Of a stretch of DNA of 64,000 nucleotides, positions 30,862 through 44,765 are shown one piece after another; the first letter of the stretch is position 1; every line of letters begins with the position of its first letter. The position numbers and the translations under genes are program-made. This DNA is from Cupriavidus laharis (GTDB taxonomy: Bacteria; Pseudomonadota; Gammaproteobacteria; Burkholderiales; Burkholderiaceae): positions 124,001 through 188,000 of the forward strand of contig NZ_CAJZAI010000004.1 of the NCBI RefSeq assembly GCF_914271435.1, given 5' to 3'. The notes below the pieces were generated by a model. It made no database searches and had not been told where the DNA came from. It was given only the letters and a program-made list of their open reading frames with translations.

Positions 30862-30897
30862 TCGCCGGGCCGGGCGTCCGCGCCTGCGCCTCAGGGA

Positions 30898-30935
30898 AAT
30901 CTGCGACGTGCGCCTGTCGGGGCACATCGCAGATT
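30898..30935. repeat. Long hairpin between prpE and the aminobenzoate operon
   Basis: AATCTGCGA and TCGCAGATT form a nine-base-pair stem; inner GTGC/GCAC can extend it. No T-run follows on either strand, so it is either a weak terminator or a regulator site immediately upstream of the operon promoter. Confidence 0.55.
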
Positions 30936-30939
30936 CGGC

Positions 30940-30985
30940 TTGCAAGGTACGCGCATGCAGACTAATATTTGAAGTATCAAATATT
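30940..30985 (+). promoter_or_regulatory. Promoter with MarR-type operator for the aminobenzoate operon
   Basis: TTGCAA (30940-30945) and TAATAT (30963-30968) are 17 bp apart. The perfect inverted repeat AATATTTGA-agta-TCAAATATT (30964-30985) covers the -10 element and the start-site area. Palindromes of this size and composition are typical of MarR-family repressors, and CoA-thioester catabolic operons are often controlled this way. No regulator gene is adjacent, so the binding protein is unknown. Confidence 0.7.
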
Positions 30986-31044
30986 TAAACCTGATTTAGA
31001 TGCGCTCCCCGCTGGCGGCGGGGTAGCCCGGCAGGAGACGACAG

Positions 31045-33414
31045 ATGCGAGTGCTTTGTATTGGCGGCGGCCCGGCAGGCTTGTACTTCGGCCTGTTGAT
31101 GAAGCTGCAGGACCCGGCCAACGAGGTTTTCGTGGTGGAGCGCAACCGGCCCTACGATACGTTCGGCTGGGGCGTGGTGTTCTCCGACGCCACCATGGAC
31201 AACCTGAAGCAGGCCGACCCGGTCAGTGCCTCCGAGATCAACGAGGCCTTCAACCACTGGGACGACATCGACATCCACATCGGCGGGCGCACCATCCGCT
31301 CCGGCGGCCATGGCTTCATCGGCATCGGCCGCAAGCGGCTGCTCAACATCCTGCAGGCGCGCTGCGAAGCGCTCGGCGTGAAGCTGGTGTTCGAGACTGA
31401 CGTCACCGATGACCAGACCCTTGCCATGCAGTACCAGGCCGACCTGGTCATCGCCTCGGACGGCCTGAACAGCCGCATCCGCACGCGCTATGCCGACAGC
31501 TTCCAGCCGGACATCGACACGCGCCAGTGCCGCTTCGTCTGGCTCGGCACGCACAAGCTGTTCGACGCGTTCACCTTTGCATTCGAGAAGACCGAGCACG
31601 GCTGGTTCCAGGCACATGCCTACCGATTCGACGACAACACTTCCACGTTTATCGTGGAGACCCCGGAAGAGGTCTGGCGCGCGGCGGGCATCGAGCAGAT
31701 GAGCCAGGAAGAGGGCGTCGCATATTGCGAGAAGCTCTTCGCCAAGTATCTCGACGGCAACAAGCTGATCAGCAACGCGGCACACTTGCGCGGTTCTGCG
31801 ATCTGGATCCGCTTCCCGCGCGTGATCTGCAAGCACTGGGTGCACTGGAACACGCTGCCCGATGGCCGCCGCGTGCCGGTGGTGCTGATGGGCGATGCTG
31901 CGCATACGGCGCACTTCTCCATCGGCTCGGGCACCAAGCTGGCGCTGGAGGATGCGATCGACCTGGCAACCGAGATCGCCAGCTCGGGCCCGTCCGCGCA
32001 TGACGCCTTGCCCACGGCGCTGGAGCGTTATGAAGCGACCCGCAGCGTGGAAGTGCTGAAGATCCAGAACGCCGCGCGCAATTCCACCGAGTGGTTCGAG
32101 AATGTCGAGCGCTACGCCGGGCTGGCGCCCGAGCAGTTCGCCTATTCGCTGCTGACGCGTTCGCAGCGCATCTCGCACGAAAACCTTCGCGTGCGCGATG
32201 CCGGCTATGTGCGCAAGTTCGAGCACTGGCTGGCTGGCCAGGCCGGCGTGCCGGCTGATGCGCTGCGCCTGCGTGAAGACAAGCCTGTGCCGCCGATGTT
32301 CACGCCGTTCCGCGTGCGTGGCGTGACGCTGAAGAACCGCGTGGTGGTATCGCCCATGGCGATGTACTCGAGCGTGGACGGCGTGCCGGGCGATTTCCAT
32401 CTCGTGCACCTCGGCTCGCGCGCACTCGGCGGCGCTGGCATGGTAGTGGCAGAGATGACCTGCGTGTCGCCCGATGCGCGCATCACGCCGGCCTGCCCCG
32501 GCTTGTGGAACGACGCACAGCGCGATGCCTGGAAGCGCATCGTCGATTTCGTCCACGCCAACAGTGATGCGCGCATCGCCATGCAGCTCGGCCATGCCGG
32601 CCGCAAGGGCTCGACGCAGCTCGGCTGGGAGGCCATGGACCACCCGCTGCCGCAAGGCAACTGGCCGCTGCTGTCGGCCTCACCGATTCCGTACCTGCCC
32701 GGTGAATCGCAGGTGCCGCGCGAAATGACGCGCGACGACATGGAGCGCGTGCGCGATGACTTCGTCGCCGCCGCACGCCGCGCCGCAGAGGCCGGATTCG
32801 ACTGGCTCGAACTGCACTGCGCCCACGGTTACCTGCTGTCGAGCTTCATCTCGCCGCTGACCAACCAGCGCACCGACGACTATGGTGGCACGCTCGCCAA
32901 CCGCCTGCGCTATCCGCTTGAAGTGTTCGAGGCGGTGCGTGCCGTGTGGCCGGCGGACAAGCCCATGTCGGTGCGCATCTCCGCGCACGACTGGGTCGAA
33001 GGCGGCATCACGCCCGACGATGCGGTGGAGATCGCGCGTGCGTTCAAGGCGGCCGGCGCCGACATGATCGACTGCTCGTCAGGCCAGGTCAGCCCCGACC
33101 AGGCGCCGGTTTACGGGCGTATGTACCAGACGCCGTTCGCCGACCGCATCCGCAACGAGGCCGATATTCCGACCATTGCGGTGGGCGCCATCTTCGAAGC
33201 CGACCATGTTGACAGCATCATCGCGGCCGGCCGCGCCGACCTGTGCGCGGTGGCGCGACCACATCTGGCCGACCCGGCCTGGACGCTGCACGAAGCGGCA
33301 AAGCTTGGTTATCGCGATGTGAACTGGCCGCGGCAGTATGAAGCCGGCAAGCGCCAGCTCGAGACCAACCTGGAACGCGCCGCGGCCCTGGCCCGCGCCG
33401 TGGTGGAGCACTGA
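31045..33414 (+). CDS. abmA: 2-Aminobenzoyl-CoA monooxygenase/reductase (two-domain flavoprotein)
   Basis: 789-residue fusion. Residues 1-390 form an FAD-dependent aromatic hydroxylase ([14 protein letters not shown] at 7-20, [16 protein letters not shown] near 290). Residues 410-789 form an old-yellow-enzyme-type reductase ([49 protein letters not shown]). This is the layout of anthraniloyl-CoA monooxygenase/reductase of Azoarcus evansii, which hydroxylates and then reduces the ring without oxygenolytic cleavage. Similar fusions are often labelled salicylyl-CoA 5-hydroxylase, but the neighbouring ligase favours aminobenzoate. First gene of a seven-gene operon; two bases separate it from the SDR gene. 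Confidence 0.85.
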   Translation: MRVLCIGGGPAGLYFGLLMKLQDPANEVFVVERNRPYDTFGWGVVFSDATMDNLKQADPVSASEINEAFNHWDDIDIHIGGRTIRSGGHGFIGIGRKRLLNILQARCEALGVKLVFETDVTDDQTLAMQYQADLVIASDGLNSRIRTRYADSFQPDIDTRQCRFVWLGTHKLFDAFTFAFEKTEHGWFQAHAYRFDDNTSTFIVETPEEVWRAAGIEQMSQEEGVAYCEKLFAKYLDGNKLISNAAHLRGSAIWIRFPRVICKHWVHWNTLPDGRRVPVVLMGDAAHTAHFSIGSGTKLALEDAIDLATEIASSGPSAHDALPTALERYEATRSVEVLKIQNAARNSTEWFENVERYAGLAPEQFAYSLLTRSQRISHENLRVRDAGYVRKFEHWLAGQAGVPADALRLREDKPVPPMFTPFRVRGVTLKNRVVVSPMAMYSSVDGVPGDFHLVHLGSRALGGAGMVVAEMTCVSPDARITPACPGLWNDAQRDAWKRIVDFVHANSDARIAMQLGHAGRKGSTQLGWEAMDHPLPQGNWPLLSASPIPYLPGESQVPREMTRDDMERVRDDFVAAARRAAEAGFDWLELHCAHGYLLSSFISPLTNQRTDDYGGTLANRLRYPLEVFEAVRAVWPADKPMSVRISAHDWVEGGITPDDAVEIARAFKAAGADMIDCSSGQVSPDQAPVYGRMYQTPFADRIRNEADIPTIAVGAIFEADHVDSIIAAGRADLCAVARPHLADPAWTLHEAAKLGYRDVNWPRQYEAGKRQLETNLERAAALARAVVEH

Positions 33415-33416
33415 CG

Positions 33417-34217
33417 ATGGCGGGCGAGCTTCCCCTGCAAGGCCGGCACGCGCTGGTGACCGGCGGCGGACGCGGCATCGGCGCGGCGATCGCGCGCCGG
33501 CTGCTGGCCGATGGGGCCAGCGTAACGCTGGTCGGCCGCGACGTGCTGGTGCTGGAGCGCACCGCCGACGAACTGCGGCCGCTGCTGACCGCAGCCGCAG
33601 TGCTGGCCGCCGTGCCTGCCGATATCAGCGATGCCGACAGCGTGGCCGCGGCCTTTGCCGCCGCAGAGTCCAGGGCCGGCGTGGTCGGCGTGCTGGTGAA
33701 CAACGCCGGCCAGGCGCACAGCGCGCCGTTCGGCAAGACCAGTCTGGCGCTGTGGCAACGCATGCTGGATGTCAACCTGACCGGCACGTTCCTGTGCACG
33801 CAGGCCGCGCTGCCGGCAATGACGGCGTCGGGGTGGGGGCGCATCGTCAACGTGGCCAGCACTGCGGGCCTGGTCGGCTACGGCTACGTCAGCGCCTACT
33901 GCGCGGCCAAGCATGGGGTGATTGGGCTCACGCGCGCGCTGGCGCTGGAGACCGCGCGCAGCGGCATTACCGTCAACGCGGTTTGCCCGGGCTATACGGA
34001 AACCGACATCGTGCGCGACGCCGTGGCCAATATCATCGACAAGACCGGCCGTACCGAAGCCGAGGCGCGCGCCGAACTGGCCGCGCGCAACCCGCAGCGG
34101 CGCCTGGTGCAGCCCGATGAAGTGGCCGACGCCGTCGCGTGGCTATGCCGGCCGTCTGCCAGTGCGGTGACGGGGCAGGCGATCGCGGTGGCGGGCGGGG
34201 AAGTGATGACAGGATAA
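33417..34217 (+). CDS. Short-chain dehydrogenase/reductase of the aminobenzoate operon
   Basis: 266 residues with the classical SDR motifs: cofactor loop TGGGRGIG (about residues 15-22), NNAGQA near 96 and an active-site Ser with YCAAK (about 160-164). PGYTETDIV follows the active site. It is expected to oxidise or reduce a hydroxyacyl-CoA or ring-derived alcohol downstream of the monooxygenase/reductase. It starts two bases after the preceding stop, so translation is probably coupled. Confidence 0.85.
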   Translation: MAGELPLQGRHALVTGGGRGIGAAIARRLLADGASVTLVGRDVLVLERTADELRPLLTAAAVLAAVPADISDADSVAAAFAAAESRAGVVGVLVNNAGQAHSAPFGKTSLALWQRMLDVNLTGTFLCTQAALPAMTASGWGRIVNVASTAGLVGYGYVSAYCAAKHGVIGLTRALALETARSGITVNAVCPGYTETDIVRDAVANIIDKTGRTEAEARAELAARNPQRRLVQPDEVADAVAWLCRPSASAVTGQAIAVAGGEVMTG

Positions 34218-34297
34218 GCGCGGGCTGCCGATATGCGGCATCGCCAGCGAATAGGGCAGCGGATCGCGCTGCACATCGAACAAGACAGAGACAGAAC

Positions 34298-35149
34298 ATG
34301 ACCGACATCGCACTCGACATGCGCCACCACAAGCGCAGCTTCGCGGACTACTCGCCGAAGCATTTCCTGTGGTCCGTCTCGGACGACGGCAAGGTGGCCA
34401 CCATCACGCTGAACCGCCCGGAGCGCAAGAACCCGCTGACGTTCGATTCCTATGCGGAGTTGCGCGACCTGTTCCGCGCGCTGTGCTATGCCAGCGATAT
34501 CAAGACCGTGGTCGTCACGGGCGCAGGCGGCAACTTCTGCTCGGGTGGCGACGTGCACGAGATCATCGGCCCGCTCACGAAGATGAGCATGCCGGAACTG
34601 CTCGATTTCACGCGCATGACCGGAGACCTCGTCAAGGCCATGCGTGCCTGCCCGCAGCCCGTCGTCAGCGCGATTGACGGCATCTGCGCCGGCGCTGGCG
34701 CGATGATGGCGCTGGCCTCCGACATGCGCGTGGGCACGGCGCAGGCCAAGACCGCATTCCTGTTCGTCCGCGTGGGCCTGGCCGGTGCCGACATGGGCGC
34801 CTGTTCGCTGCTGCCACGGGTGATCGGTCAGGGCAGGGCCAGCGAACTCCTTTACACCGGTCGCGTGATGACTGCCGAAGAAGGCCTGCAGTGGGGCTTC
34901 TTCAATGCGCTGCATTCGTCGGACAAGGTCCTGGCCGAGGCGCATGCGCTCGCCGCGCAACTCGCTGCCGGCCCGACCTTTGCCCACGGCGTGACCAAGA
35001 AGCTGCTGCACCAGGAGTGGAACATGGGTCTCGATGAAGCCATCGAGGCTGAAGCCGAAGCCCAGGCCATCTGCATGCAGACGCGAGATTTCCGGCGTGC
35101 CTACGAGGCCTTCGTTGCCAAGGGCAAGCCGGTGTTCGAAGGCGACTGA
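34298..35149 (+). CDS. Enoyl-CoA hydratase/isomerase family protein
   Basis: 283-residue crotonase-fold protein. [20 protein letters not shown] (about 30-50), [19 protein letters not shown] (oxyanion hole, about 75-93) and the [20 protein letters not shown] stretch are conserved. Probable role: hydration or hydrolytic ring opening of the alicyclic CoA thioester made by the first enzyme. The ATG at 34298 was chosen; the longer frame overlaps the SDR gene. Confidence 0.85.
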   Translation: MTDIALDMRHHKRSFADYSPKHFLWSVSDDGKVATITLNRPERKNPLTFDSYAELRDLFRALCYASDIKTVVVTGAGGNFCSGGDVHEIIGPLTKMSMPELLDFTRMTGDLVKAMRACPQPVVSAIDGICAGAGAMMALASDMRVGTAQAKTAFLFVRVGLAGADMGACSLLPRVIGQGRASELLYTGRVMTAEEGLQWGFFNALHSSDKVLAEAHALAAQLAAGPTFAHGVTKKLLHQEWNMGLDEAIEAEAEAQAICMQTRDFRRAYEAFVAKGKPVFEGD

Positions 35150-35183
35150 CCGCAACCGAAGGCGCGAACCAAAGAGATTCCCG

Positions 35184-36353
35184 ATGTCCGACAAGACCTA
35201 TCTCGACCTGCCCCTGCTCGACGATTCGCACCGCGCGCTGGAGCGCGACCTGGACGCGTGGTGCGCGGCGAACCTGAAGGTGGACCACAGCGATACCGAC
35301 GCCGCCTGCCGCGCGCTGGTGCGCCAGCTCGGCGAAGCCGGCTGGCTGCGCTACTGCGTGCCCGCCGCGCATGGCGGCGCCTTGCCGGCGCTCGATTCGC
35401 GTTCGCTTTGCCTGCTGCGTGAAACGCTGGCCCGCCATGATGGCCTGGCCGACTTCGCGTTCGCCATGCAGGGCCTCGGCTCCGGCGCGATTTCTCTTGC
35501 CGGCACCCCGGAGGTGCGCGAGCGCTACCTGCCGCGCGTGGCGCGCGGCGAGGCGATCGCCGCCTTTGCGCTGTCCGAGCCGGAAGCCGGTTCGGACGTG
35601 GCGGCCATGCAGTGCAGCGCGCGGCTCGATGCCGACGGCAGCCACTATGTGATCGATGGCGCCAAGACCTGGATCTCCAATGGCGGTATTGCGGATTTCT
35701 ACTGCGTGTTCGTGCGCACCGGCGAGGCGCCCGGCGCGCGCGGCATCTCTGCCTTCGTGGTCGATGCCGACACGCCGGGCCTGAGCATCGCCGAGCGCAT
35801 CGACGTGATGGCGCCGCACCCGCTGGCCACGCTGCGCTTCGACAATTGCCGCGTGCCGGTGGCGAACCGCCTGGGCGAGTCCGGGCAGGGCTTCAAGGTG
35901 GCGATGATGACGCTGGACATCTTCCGCGCCTCGGTGGCGGCGGCGGCGCTCGGCTTCGGCCGCGCGGCGCTCGACGAGGCGCTGGCGCGCGCCCGCGCGC
36001 GGCCGATGTTCGGCGGCGTGCTGGCCGATCTGCAGCTCACGCAGGCCGCCATCGGCGACATGGCCACCGCCATCGACGCGGCGGCGCTGCTGACCTATCG
36101 CGCGGCGTGGCTGCGCGACGTGAAGGGCGTGCGCACCACGCGCGAGGCGGCCATGGCCAAGATGGTGGCGACCGAGAACGCGCAGCAGGTGATTGACCGC
36201 GCGGTGCAGATGTTCGGCGGCCTGGGCGTCAAGGTCGGCACGCGCGTGGAGGGGCTCTATCGCGAGATCCGCTCGCTGCGCATCTACGAAGGCGCCACCG
36301 AAGTGCAGAAGCTGATCATCGCGCGTGAAACGCTCGCGGCGGCGGCAGGCTGA
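35184..36353 (+). CDS. Acyl-CoA dehydrogenase
   Basis: 389-residue FAD enzyme with the family signatures [16 protein letters not shown] (about residues 130-145) and [15 protein letters not shown]. The C-terminal [34 protein letters not shown] carries the base/loop region. It would introduce a double bond in the alicyclic or opened CoA thioester of the aminobenzoate pathway. The start at 35184 lies 34 bp after the hydratase stop. Confidence 0.9.
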   Translation: MSDKTYLDLPLLDDSHRALERDLDAWCAANLKVDHSDTDAACRALVRQLGEAGWLRYCVPAAHGGALPALDSRSLCLLRETLARHDGLADFAFAMQGLGSGAISLAGTPEVRERYLPRVARGEAIAAFALSEPEAGSDVAAMQCSARLDADGSHYVIDGAKTWISNGGIADFYCVFVRTGEAPGARGISAFVVDADTPGLSIAERIDVMAPHPLATLRFDNCRVPVANRLGESGQGFKVAMMTLDIFRASVAAAALGFGRAALDEALARARARPMFGGVLADLQLTQAAIGDMATAIDAAALLTYRAAWLRDVKGVRTTREAAMAKMVATENAQQVIDRAVQMFGGLGVKVGTRVEGLYREIRSLRIYEGATEVQKLIIARETLAAAAG

Positions 36354-36422
36354 GCCGGCACGGCATCCGCCCGAACATAGCCAAACCACCAAGTCAGCGA
36401 TACAGCAGACAGGAGACAAGTC

Positions 36423-38099
36423 ATGGCGACCACAGCCCATCTCGATACCTTTGCCCGCGACCGGCTGCCCCCGCCGCAAGCGTGGCCAGAGTTCGTCTTC
36501 AATGCGGACACCGATTACCCCGAGCGCATGAACTGCGCCGTGGAACTGGTTGACCGGCACGTGCGCGAAGGCCGCGGCGAGCGCGTGGCCGTCCGTCAGC
36601 GGCGCGACGGCGAGATCGAGACCATCACTTATGCCCAGCTGTCGGCGCTGAGCAACCGCATCGCCCATGTGCTGACCGAGGACATGGGGCTGGTGCCGGG
36701 CAACCGCGTACTGCTGCGCGGGCCCAACAACCTGATGATGGCCGCGAGCTGGCTCGCGACGATCAAGGCGGGCCTGATCGCCGTGCCGACCATGCCGCTG
36801 CTGCGCGCGAAGGAGCTCAAGCAGATCATCGACAAGGCAGAGGTCAGCGCGGCGCTGTGCGACGCGAGGCTGCGCGAAGAGCTGGAGGCCAACCTGCAGC
36901 AGGGCGGAGAGTTCCACTGCCCGAGCCTGACGCAGGCGCTGTATTTCAACGGCGAGGGCGAGGGTTCGTTGGAAGCCGCCATGGCCGGCAAGCCCGAGAC
37001 GTTCAATGCCTGCGACACGGCGGCCGACGACATTTGCCTGATCGCATTCACGAGCGGCACGACCGGCCAGCCGAAGGGCACCGTACACTTCCACCGCGAC
37101 GTGCTGGCGATGTGCGATCTGTTTCCCCGCCACGTGCTGCGCCCGGAGCCGGACGACATCTTTTGCGGCACGCCGCCGATCGCCTTCACCTTCGGGCTGG
37201 GCGGCATCCTGTGCTTTCCGTGGCGCATCGGTGCCAGCACCGTGCTGGCCGAGAAGCTCACGCCGGACGGGCTGTTGGAACTGATCGCGGACTTCCGCGC
37301 GACCATCGTGTGCACCGCACCGACCTTCTACCGCCAGATGGCCGCGCTGGCTTCGCGCTACGACCTGCGCAGCCTGAAGAAGAGCGTGTCGGCCGGCGAG
37401 GCGCTGCCCGATGCCACGCGCCAGGCGTGGAAGGCGGCAACCGGCATCGAGATGACCGACGGCATCGGCGGCACGGAGATGATGCATATCTTCATCTCGA
37501 GCGCCGGCGCCGAGGTGAAGCCGGGAGCTATCGGCAAGGTCGTGCCGGGCTACGTCGCGCAGATCGTCGACGAGGACATGCAGCCCGTGCCGCCAGGGAC
37601 GGTGGGCAAGCTCGCGGTGCGCGGCCCCACAGGCTGCCGCTACCTGGACGACCCGCGCCAGGGCAACTATGTAAAGGCCGGATGGAACCTGCCCGGGGAC
37701 ACCTTCTACATGGACGAGGACGGCTACTACTTCTACCAGGCACGCTCCGACGACATGATCATCTCGGCCGGCTATAACATCGCCGGCCCGGAGGTGGAGA
37801 GCACGCTGATGCAGCACAAGGACGTGGCCGAGTGCGGTGTGGTCGGCGCCCCGGACGCGGAGCGCGGCCAGGTGGTGACGGCCTACGTTGTGCTGCGCGA
37901 GGGCGTGGAGGCCAGCGACGCCACGCGCACGGCGCTGCAGGACTACGTGAAGCGGCAGATCGCGCCGTACAAGTACCCGCGGCGCATCGTTTTCGTGCCG
38001 GCGCTGCCGCGCACGGAAACCGGCAAGCTGCAGCGCTTCCGGCTGCGCCAGCTGGCGCAGCAGGGCAACGGCGGAGCGGCCGCGGCGGGGCAGCCATGA
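36423..38099 (+). CDS. abmG: 2-Aminobenzoate-CoA ligase (benzoate-CoA ligase family)
   Basis: 558-residue AMP-forming ligase that would activate anthranilate to 2-aminobenzoyl-CoA. Motifs: [19 protein letters not shown] (phosphate loop, about residues 210-228), [12 protein letters not shown] (A5), [20 protein letters not shown] (A7-A8) and the lysine motif [11 protein letters not shown] near 545. Similarity to benzoate-CoA ligases and operon context support the aromatic substrate; the exact ring substituent is not proven by sequence. The stop overlaps the thioesterase start as ATGA. Confidence 0.85.
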   Translation: MATTAHLDTFARDRLPPPQAWPEFVFNADTDYPERMNCAVELVDRHVREGRGERVAVRQRRDGEIETITYAQLSALSNRIAHVLTEDMGLVPGNRVLLRGPNNLMMAASWLATIKAGLIAVPTMPLLRAKELKQIIDKAEVSAALCDARLREELEANLQQGGEFHCPSLTQALYFNGEGEGSLEAAMAGKPETFNACDTAADDICLIAFTSGTTGQPKGTVHFHRDVLAMCDLFPRHVLRPEPDDIFCGTPPIAFTFGLGGILCFPWRIGASTVLAEKLTPDGLLELIADFRATIVCTAPTFYRQMAALASRYDLRSLKKSVSAGEALPDATRQAWKAATGIEMTDGIGGTEMMHIFISSAGAEVKPGAIGKVVPGYVAQIVDEDMQPVPPGTVGKLAVRGPTGCRYLDDPRQGNYVKAGWNLPGDTFYMDEDGYYFYQARSDDMIISAGYNIAGPEVESTLMQHKDVAECGVVGAPDAERGQVVTAYVVLREGVEASDATRTALQDYVKRQIAPYKYPRRIVFVPALPRTETGKLQRFRLRQLAQQGNGGAAAAGQP

Positions 38100-38569
38100 G
38101 CGCCGTGTTCCGCAACACCGTACTGGTGCGTTTCGGGCATTGCGATGCCGCCGGCATCGTGTTCTATCCGCGCTACTTCGAGATGCTCAATGACTTCATC
38201 GAAGACTGGTTCGCCCAGGCGCTGGACTGGCCCTTCAATGCCATGCACGGTGCCGGCCACGCCGGCGTGCCCACTGCCGACCTGCACTGCCGCTTTACCG
38301 CGCCCAGCCGCCTGGGCGAAACGCTCACGCGCGAACTGCGCGTGGCGAAGCTGGGGCAGTCCAGCTTCACGGTGCAAGTGCGGTTTGTGGGCCCCGACGC
38401 AGGCTTGCGGCTGGAAGTGACGCAGCGGCTGGTCTGCGTGGATACGGGCAAGATCGCGCCAAGGCCGTTGCCGGAGCCCGTGCGGCAAGCCATGGCGCAG
38501 TACCTGGATGCCTCCCTGGCCGCACCCGACGGGGCCAGGGCCTCTGAAGATTCAAAGCGATTCGAGTAA
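38096..38569 (+). CDS. Hot-dog acyl-CoA thioesterase (4-hydroxybenzoyl-CoA type)
   Basis: 157 residues. The N-terminal [20 protein letters not shown] has the Asp-x-x-Gly-x-Val/Ile-x-Tyr active-site pattern of 4HBT thioesterases. In this operon it could release CoA from dead-end aromatic or alicyclic thioesters. It overlaps the ligase gene by four bases, so the activating and hydrolysing enzymes are made together. Confidence 0.85.
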   Translation: MSAVFRNTVLVRFGHCDAAGIVFYPRYFEMLNDFIEDWFAQALDWPFNAMHGAGHAGVPTADLHCRFTAPSRLGETLTRELRVAKLGQSSFTVQVRFVGPDAGLRLEVTQRLVCVDTGKIAPRPLPEPVRQAMAQYLDASLAAPDGARASEDSKRFE

Positions 38570-38594
38570 CCGAGATAGATATCAGGAAGCCATC

Positions 38595-39005
38595 ATGAAG
38601 ATTCTGCAGCCGCCCGACTGGGCCGCACCGCGCGGCTATTCCAACGGCATCATGACGGAGATGCAGGCCGGCAGCCGGCTTATCTTCGTCGGAGGCCAGA
38701 TCGGCTGGAACGGCCAGTGCGAGTTCGAAACCGACGACTTCGGCCTGCAGGTGGCCCAGACCCTGCGCAATATCGTTGCCGTACTGGAAGCGGGCGGCGC
38801 GAAGGCCGAACACATCACGCGCATGACGTGGTATGTGAAGGACAAGGCGGAATACGTGGGCGCCTACCCGGTCATCGGCCAGCACTACCGCGACATCATC
38901 GGCCGGCATTTCCCGGCCATGACGGCGGTCGAAGTGGCCGACCTCGTGGAGCCGCGCGCCAAGGTGGAGATCGAGGTAACGGCGGTGGTGCCGCCGGCTG
39001 CATAG
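38595..39005 (+). CDS. RidA-family enamine/imine deaminase
   Basis: 136-residue protein of the RidA/YjgF family: LIFVGGQIGWNGQ (about 29-41), QTLRNIVAVLEAGGA and the final HFPAMTAVEVADLVEPRAKVEIEVTAV with the Arg that binds substrate carboxylate or carbonyl. The product of 2-aminobenzoyl-CoA monooxygenase/reductase is an amino-oxo-cyclohexene thioester (an enamine), so a dedicated RidA-type deaminase fits the pathway. Last gene of the operon; 26 bp after the thioesterase. Confidence 0.85.
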   Translation: MKILQPPDWAAPRGYSNGIMTEMQAGSRLIFVGGQIGWNGQCEFETDDFGLQVAQTLRNIVAVLEAGGAKAEHITRMTWYVKDKAEYVGAYPVIGQHYRDIIGRHFPAMTAVEVADLVEPRAKVEIEVTAVVPPAA

Positions 39006-39081
39006 GGCAGCGCGTCCGGGGCGGAGGCGTCCGGGCCGGGTGGTGCAAGCATCGCCGGGTCGCGCGCAAGTCCTTGAAAAC

Positions 39082-39110
39082 TTGAGAAATTGCCGGGTGC
39101 GGGATATAAT
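39082..39110 (+). promoter_or_regulatory. Promoter of carA
   Basis: TTGAGA and a perfect TATAAT are 17 bp apart, 230 bp upstream of the carA start codon. A start site near 39117 is expected, giving an unusually long leader. Confidence 0.75.
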
Positions 39111-39339
39111 TCGAAAGTTTCGCTTTCAGAACCCTTCACCCTAGCGCCTACCGCTTTCCACCTTCCGCCGCCCCCACCGCGCAGCCTTCGCCAGCATTGG
39201 AATATGCGACGCAAGGAGCATGCTGCGACCGAGTCGCGCCGCAATGGCAACCTGCCGATGCAGCCGTACCGGATCTCTCCCTGGGGGCACGAGGCGTTGA
39301 TCAGGTCGGTCACGGGGTGAGTCCAGCAGGAGCCTACCC
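39111..39339 (+). promoter_or_regulatory. Long carA leader with a hairpin over the start codon
   Basis: About 220 nt of untranslated leader. CACGGG (39311-39316) can pair with CCCGTG (39337-39342), enclosing the GCAGGAG ribosome binding site and the GTG start codon. The first half is pyrimidine-rich. A 38-codon frame (ATG at 39204, stop ending 39320) precedes the site. The structure could allow translational control of carA; no named riboswitch is recognised. Confidence 0.4.
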
Positions 39340-40476
39340 GTGTTACCGTCTTTCCCGTCCGCCATTCTCGCGCTTGCAGACGGCACGGTCTTTCGTGGCT
39401 ATTCCATTGGCGCTTCCGGCCATACCATCGGCGAAGTGGTGTTCAACACCGCCATCACCGGTTACCAGGAAATCCTCACCGACCCGAGCTATTCCCGGCA
39501 GATCGTCACGCTGACGTATCCGCACATCGGGAATTACGGCGTCAACCGCGAGGATGTTGAAGCCACGAAAGTCCATGCCGCCGGCCTGATCATCAAGGAT
39601 CTGCCGATCCTGGCGTCGAATTTCCGCAAGGAGCACACGCTCGGCCATTACCTGAAGCAGGAAAAGGTCGTCGCCATCGCGGGTATCGACACCCGCAAGC
39701 TGACTCGCATCCTGCGCGAGAAGGGCGCCCAGAACGGCTGCATCCTGGCCGGCGAGGACAATGTGCAGAAGGCCATCGACCTGGCCCGCTCGTTCCCCGG
39801 CCTGGCCGGCATGGACCTGGCCAAGGTGGTGTCGGTCAAGGAGCCGTACGAGTGGACGCAGTCGGAATGGGCGCTCGGCAAGGGCTACGGCAAGCAGGAC
39901 AAGCCGCAGTTCCACGTGGTCGCCTATGACTATGGCGTGAAGTTCAACATCCTGCGCATGCTGGCCGAGCGCGGCTGCAAGGTGACGGTGCTGCCGGCCC
40001 AGGCCAGCGCGGCCGATGCCCTGGCGCTGAATCCGGATGGCGTGTTCCTGTCGAACGGCCCCGGCGACCCGGAACCGTGCGACTACGCGATCGCCGCCAC
40101 GCGCGAGTTCATCGAGCGCGGTATCCCGACTTTCGGCATTTGCCTTGGCCACCAGATCATGGCCCTGGCCATCGGCGCCAAGACGCTGAAGATGAAGGCC
40201 GGCCACCACGGCGCCAACCATCCGGTCAAGGACCTGGATGATGGTCGTGTGATGATTACGTCTCAAAACCACGGCTTCGCGGTGGACGCGGAAACCCTGC
40301 CGGCCAACGCGCGCGTGACCCATGTGTCGCTGTTCGACGGCACGCTGCAGGGCTTCGCGCTGACCGACAAGCCGGCGTTCTGCTTCCAGGGCCACCCGGA
40401 AGCGTCGCCCGGCCCGAACGATGTGGCTTACCTGTTCGACCGCTTCACGAAGATGATGGCGGACGCGCGCAAGTAA
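39340..40476 (+). CDS. carA: Carbamoyl-phosphate synthase small (glutaminase) subunit
   Basis: Supplies ammonia from glutamine to CarB for arginine and pyrimidine synthesis. The 378-residue protein has the N-terminal interaction domain ([22 protein letters not shown]) and a class I glutamine amidotransferase domain. The domain holds the nucleophile in [13 protein letters not shown] (about residue 267) and the catalytic His-Pro-Glu in [13 protein letters not shown]. The start is GTG at 39340, seven bases after GCAGGAG. Confidence 0.97.
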   Translation: MLPSFPSAILALADGTVFRGYSIGASGHTIGEVVFNTAITGYQEILTDPSYSRQIVTLTYPHIGNYGVNREDVEATKVHAAGLIIKDLPILASNFRKEHTLGHYLKQEKVVAIAGIDTRKLTRILREKGAQNGCILAGEDNVQKAIDLARSFPGLAGMDLAKVVSVKEPYEWTQSEWALGKGYGKQDKPQFHVVAYDYGVKFNILRMLAERGCKVTVLPAQASAADALALNPDGVFLSNGPGDPEPCDYAIAATREFIERGIPTFGICLGHQIMALAIGAKTLKMKAGHHGANHPVKDLDDGRVMITSQNHGFAVDAETLPANARVTHVSLFDGTLQGFALTDKPAFCFQGHPEASPGPNDVAYLFDRFTKMMADARK

Positions 40477-40524
40477 GGGCGAGGCCATTCAAGAACAGGA
40501 ACGAGCAGGGAACAAGGACACGCC

Positions 40525-41214
40525 ATGAACGCCTTCATGCATACCGCCTTCGGCATCACCGACTTCTGGACCTATGTATTGGGCACGGTTTTCATCGTGC
40601 TGCTGCCGGGGCCGAACTCGATGTATGTGCTGTCCGTGGCGGCGCAGCGCGGCGTGCGCGCCGGCTACAAGGGTGCGTGCGGCGTGTTCCTCGGCGATGC
40701 GGTGCTGATGGTGCTGTCGGCGGCAGGCGTGGCTTCGCTGCTCAAGGCCAGCCCGGCGCTGTTCTACGTGGTGAAGTACATCGGCGCGGCCTACCTGGGC
40801 TGGATCGGGTTCAACATGCTGCGCGGGGCGGTGCGCAACTGGACGAAGGCTGGTCAGGCTGGCCAGGCGGGGCAGGCCATCAACGCTGCCGCAGCCATGC
40901 CCATCGACCAGTCCAGCCCGTTCCGCAAGGCGCTGGTCATCAGCCTGATGAACCCCAAGGCCATCCTGTTCTTCATCTCGTTCTTCATCCAGTTCGTCGA
41001 CCCGGGCTTCGGCTATCCGGCGCTGGCGTTCCTCGCGCTGGGCGTGGTTGTGCAGATCTTCAGCTTCCTGTACCTGACGACGCTGATCTTCGTCGGCGTG
41101 AAACTGGCTGCCGCGTTCCGCCGCCGTCGCCGCTTGTCGGCGGGCGTGTCGAGCGGCGTGGGCGCCATGTTCATCGGCTTCGGCGCGAAGCTGGCCACGG
41201 CCACCCTGAGCTGA
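40525..41214 (+). CDS. leuE: LysE-family amino acid exporter, LeuE-like
   Basis: 229-residue inner membrane protein with about six spans. [23 protein letters not shown] and [22 protein letters not shown] resemble E. coli LeuE closely, as does [18 protein letters not shown]. LeuE exports leucine and related amino acids. It is inserted between carA and carB, an arrangement found in related Burkholderiaceae. An Ala/Gly/Gln-rich loop (about 112-130) is longer than in E. coli. Confidence 0.85.
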   Translation: MNAFMHTAFGITDFWTYVLGTVFIVLLPGPNSMYVLSVAAQRGVRAGYKGACGVFLGDAVLMVLSAAGVASLLKASPALFYVVKYIGAAYLGWIGFNMLRGAVRNWTKAGQAGQAGQAINAAAAMPIDQSSPFRKALVISLMNPKAILFFISFFIQFVDPGFGYPALAFLALGVVVQIFSFLYLTTLIFVGVKLAAAFRRRRRLSAGVSSGVGAMFIGFGAKLATATLS

Positions 41215-41293
41215 TTTTCCGAATCCTGCGGGATTCCTGATATTCCGGTGCGGCCGTCCCGAACGGGCGGCCGGCCAAAAAAGAGATAGTGCA

Positions 41294-44542
<3,249 letters not shown>

Positions 44543-44553
44543 CATTGCAGCCG

Positions 44554-44612
44554 GACGGGGCCTTTGTGCCCCGTCAAGGGCCGTCGGCCCGCCGGTGTTG
44601 CTGCCGGCGGGC
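44554..44612 (+). terminator. Two GC-rich hairpins after carB
   Basis: GACGGGG/CCCCGTC (44554-44575) and GCCCGCCGG/CCGGCGGGC (44587-44612) form two strong stems 12 bp after the carB stop. Neither is followed by a proper T-run, so termination may be partial. The rest of the gap to greA (44613-44765) shows no gene. Confidence 0.4.
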
Positions 44613-44765
44613 ATCTTGGCCTAAACTACGTCGAATTCGTCGATCGGCGCCTGGTTTCCCGGGCGCCTTTCCCATCCGAAAGCCGCGGTTGAGCGGAAGT
44701 GCCCTGGCCAGATGCCGGGCATGGTTCCAGCTCCGCTGCGGCTCATTTTTTTGTTGATCGAAGAC

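Noticed and set aside
30985..32655. 556-codon antisense frame within the aminobenzoate operon
   Set aside because: Fully antisense to a clearly recognised flavoprotein; His/Arg/Val-rich antisense composition and no motif.
39204..39320. 38-codon upstream frame in the carA leader
   Set aside because: No run of regulatory codons and no clear conservation evidence from one sequence; kept only as part of the leader description.
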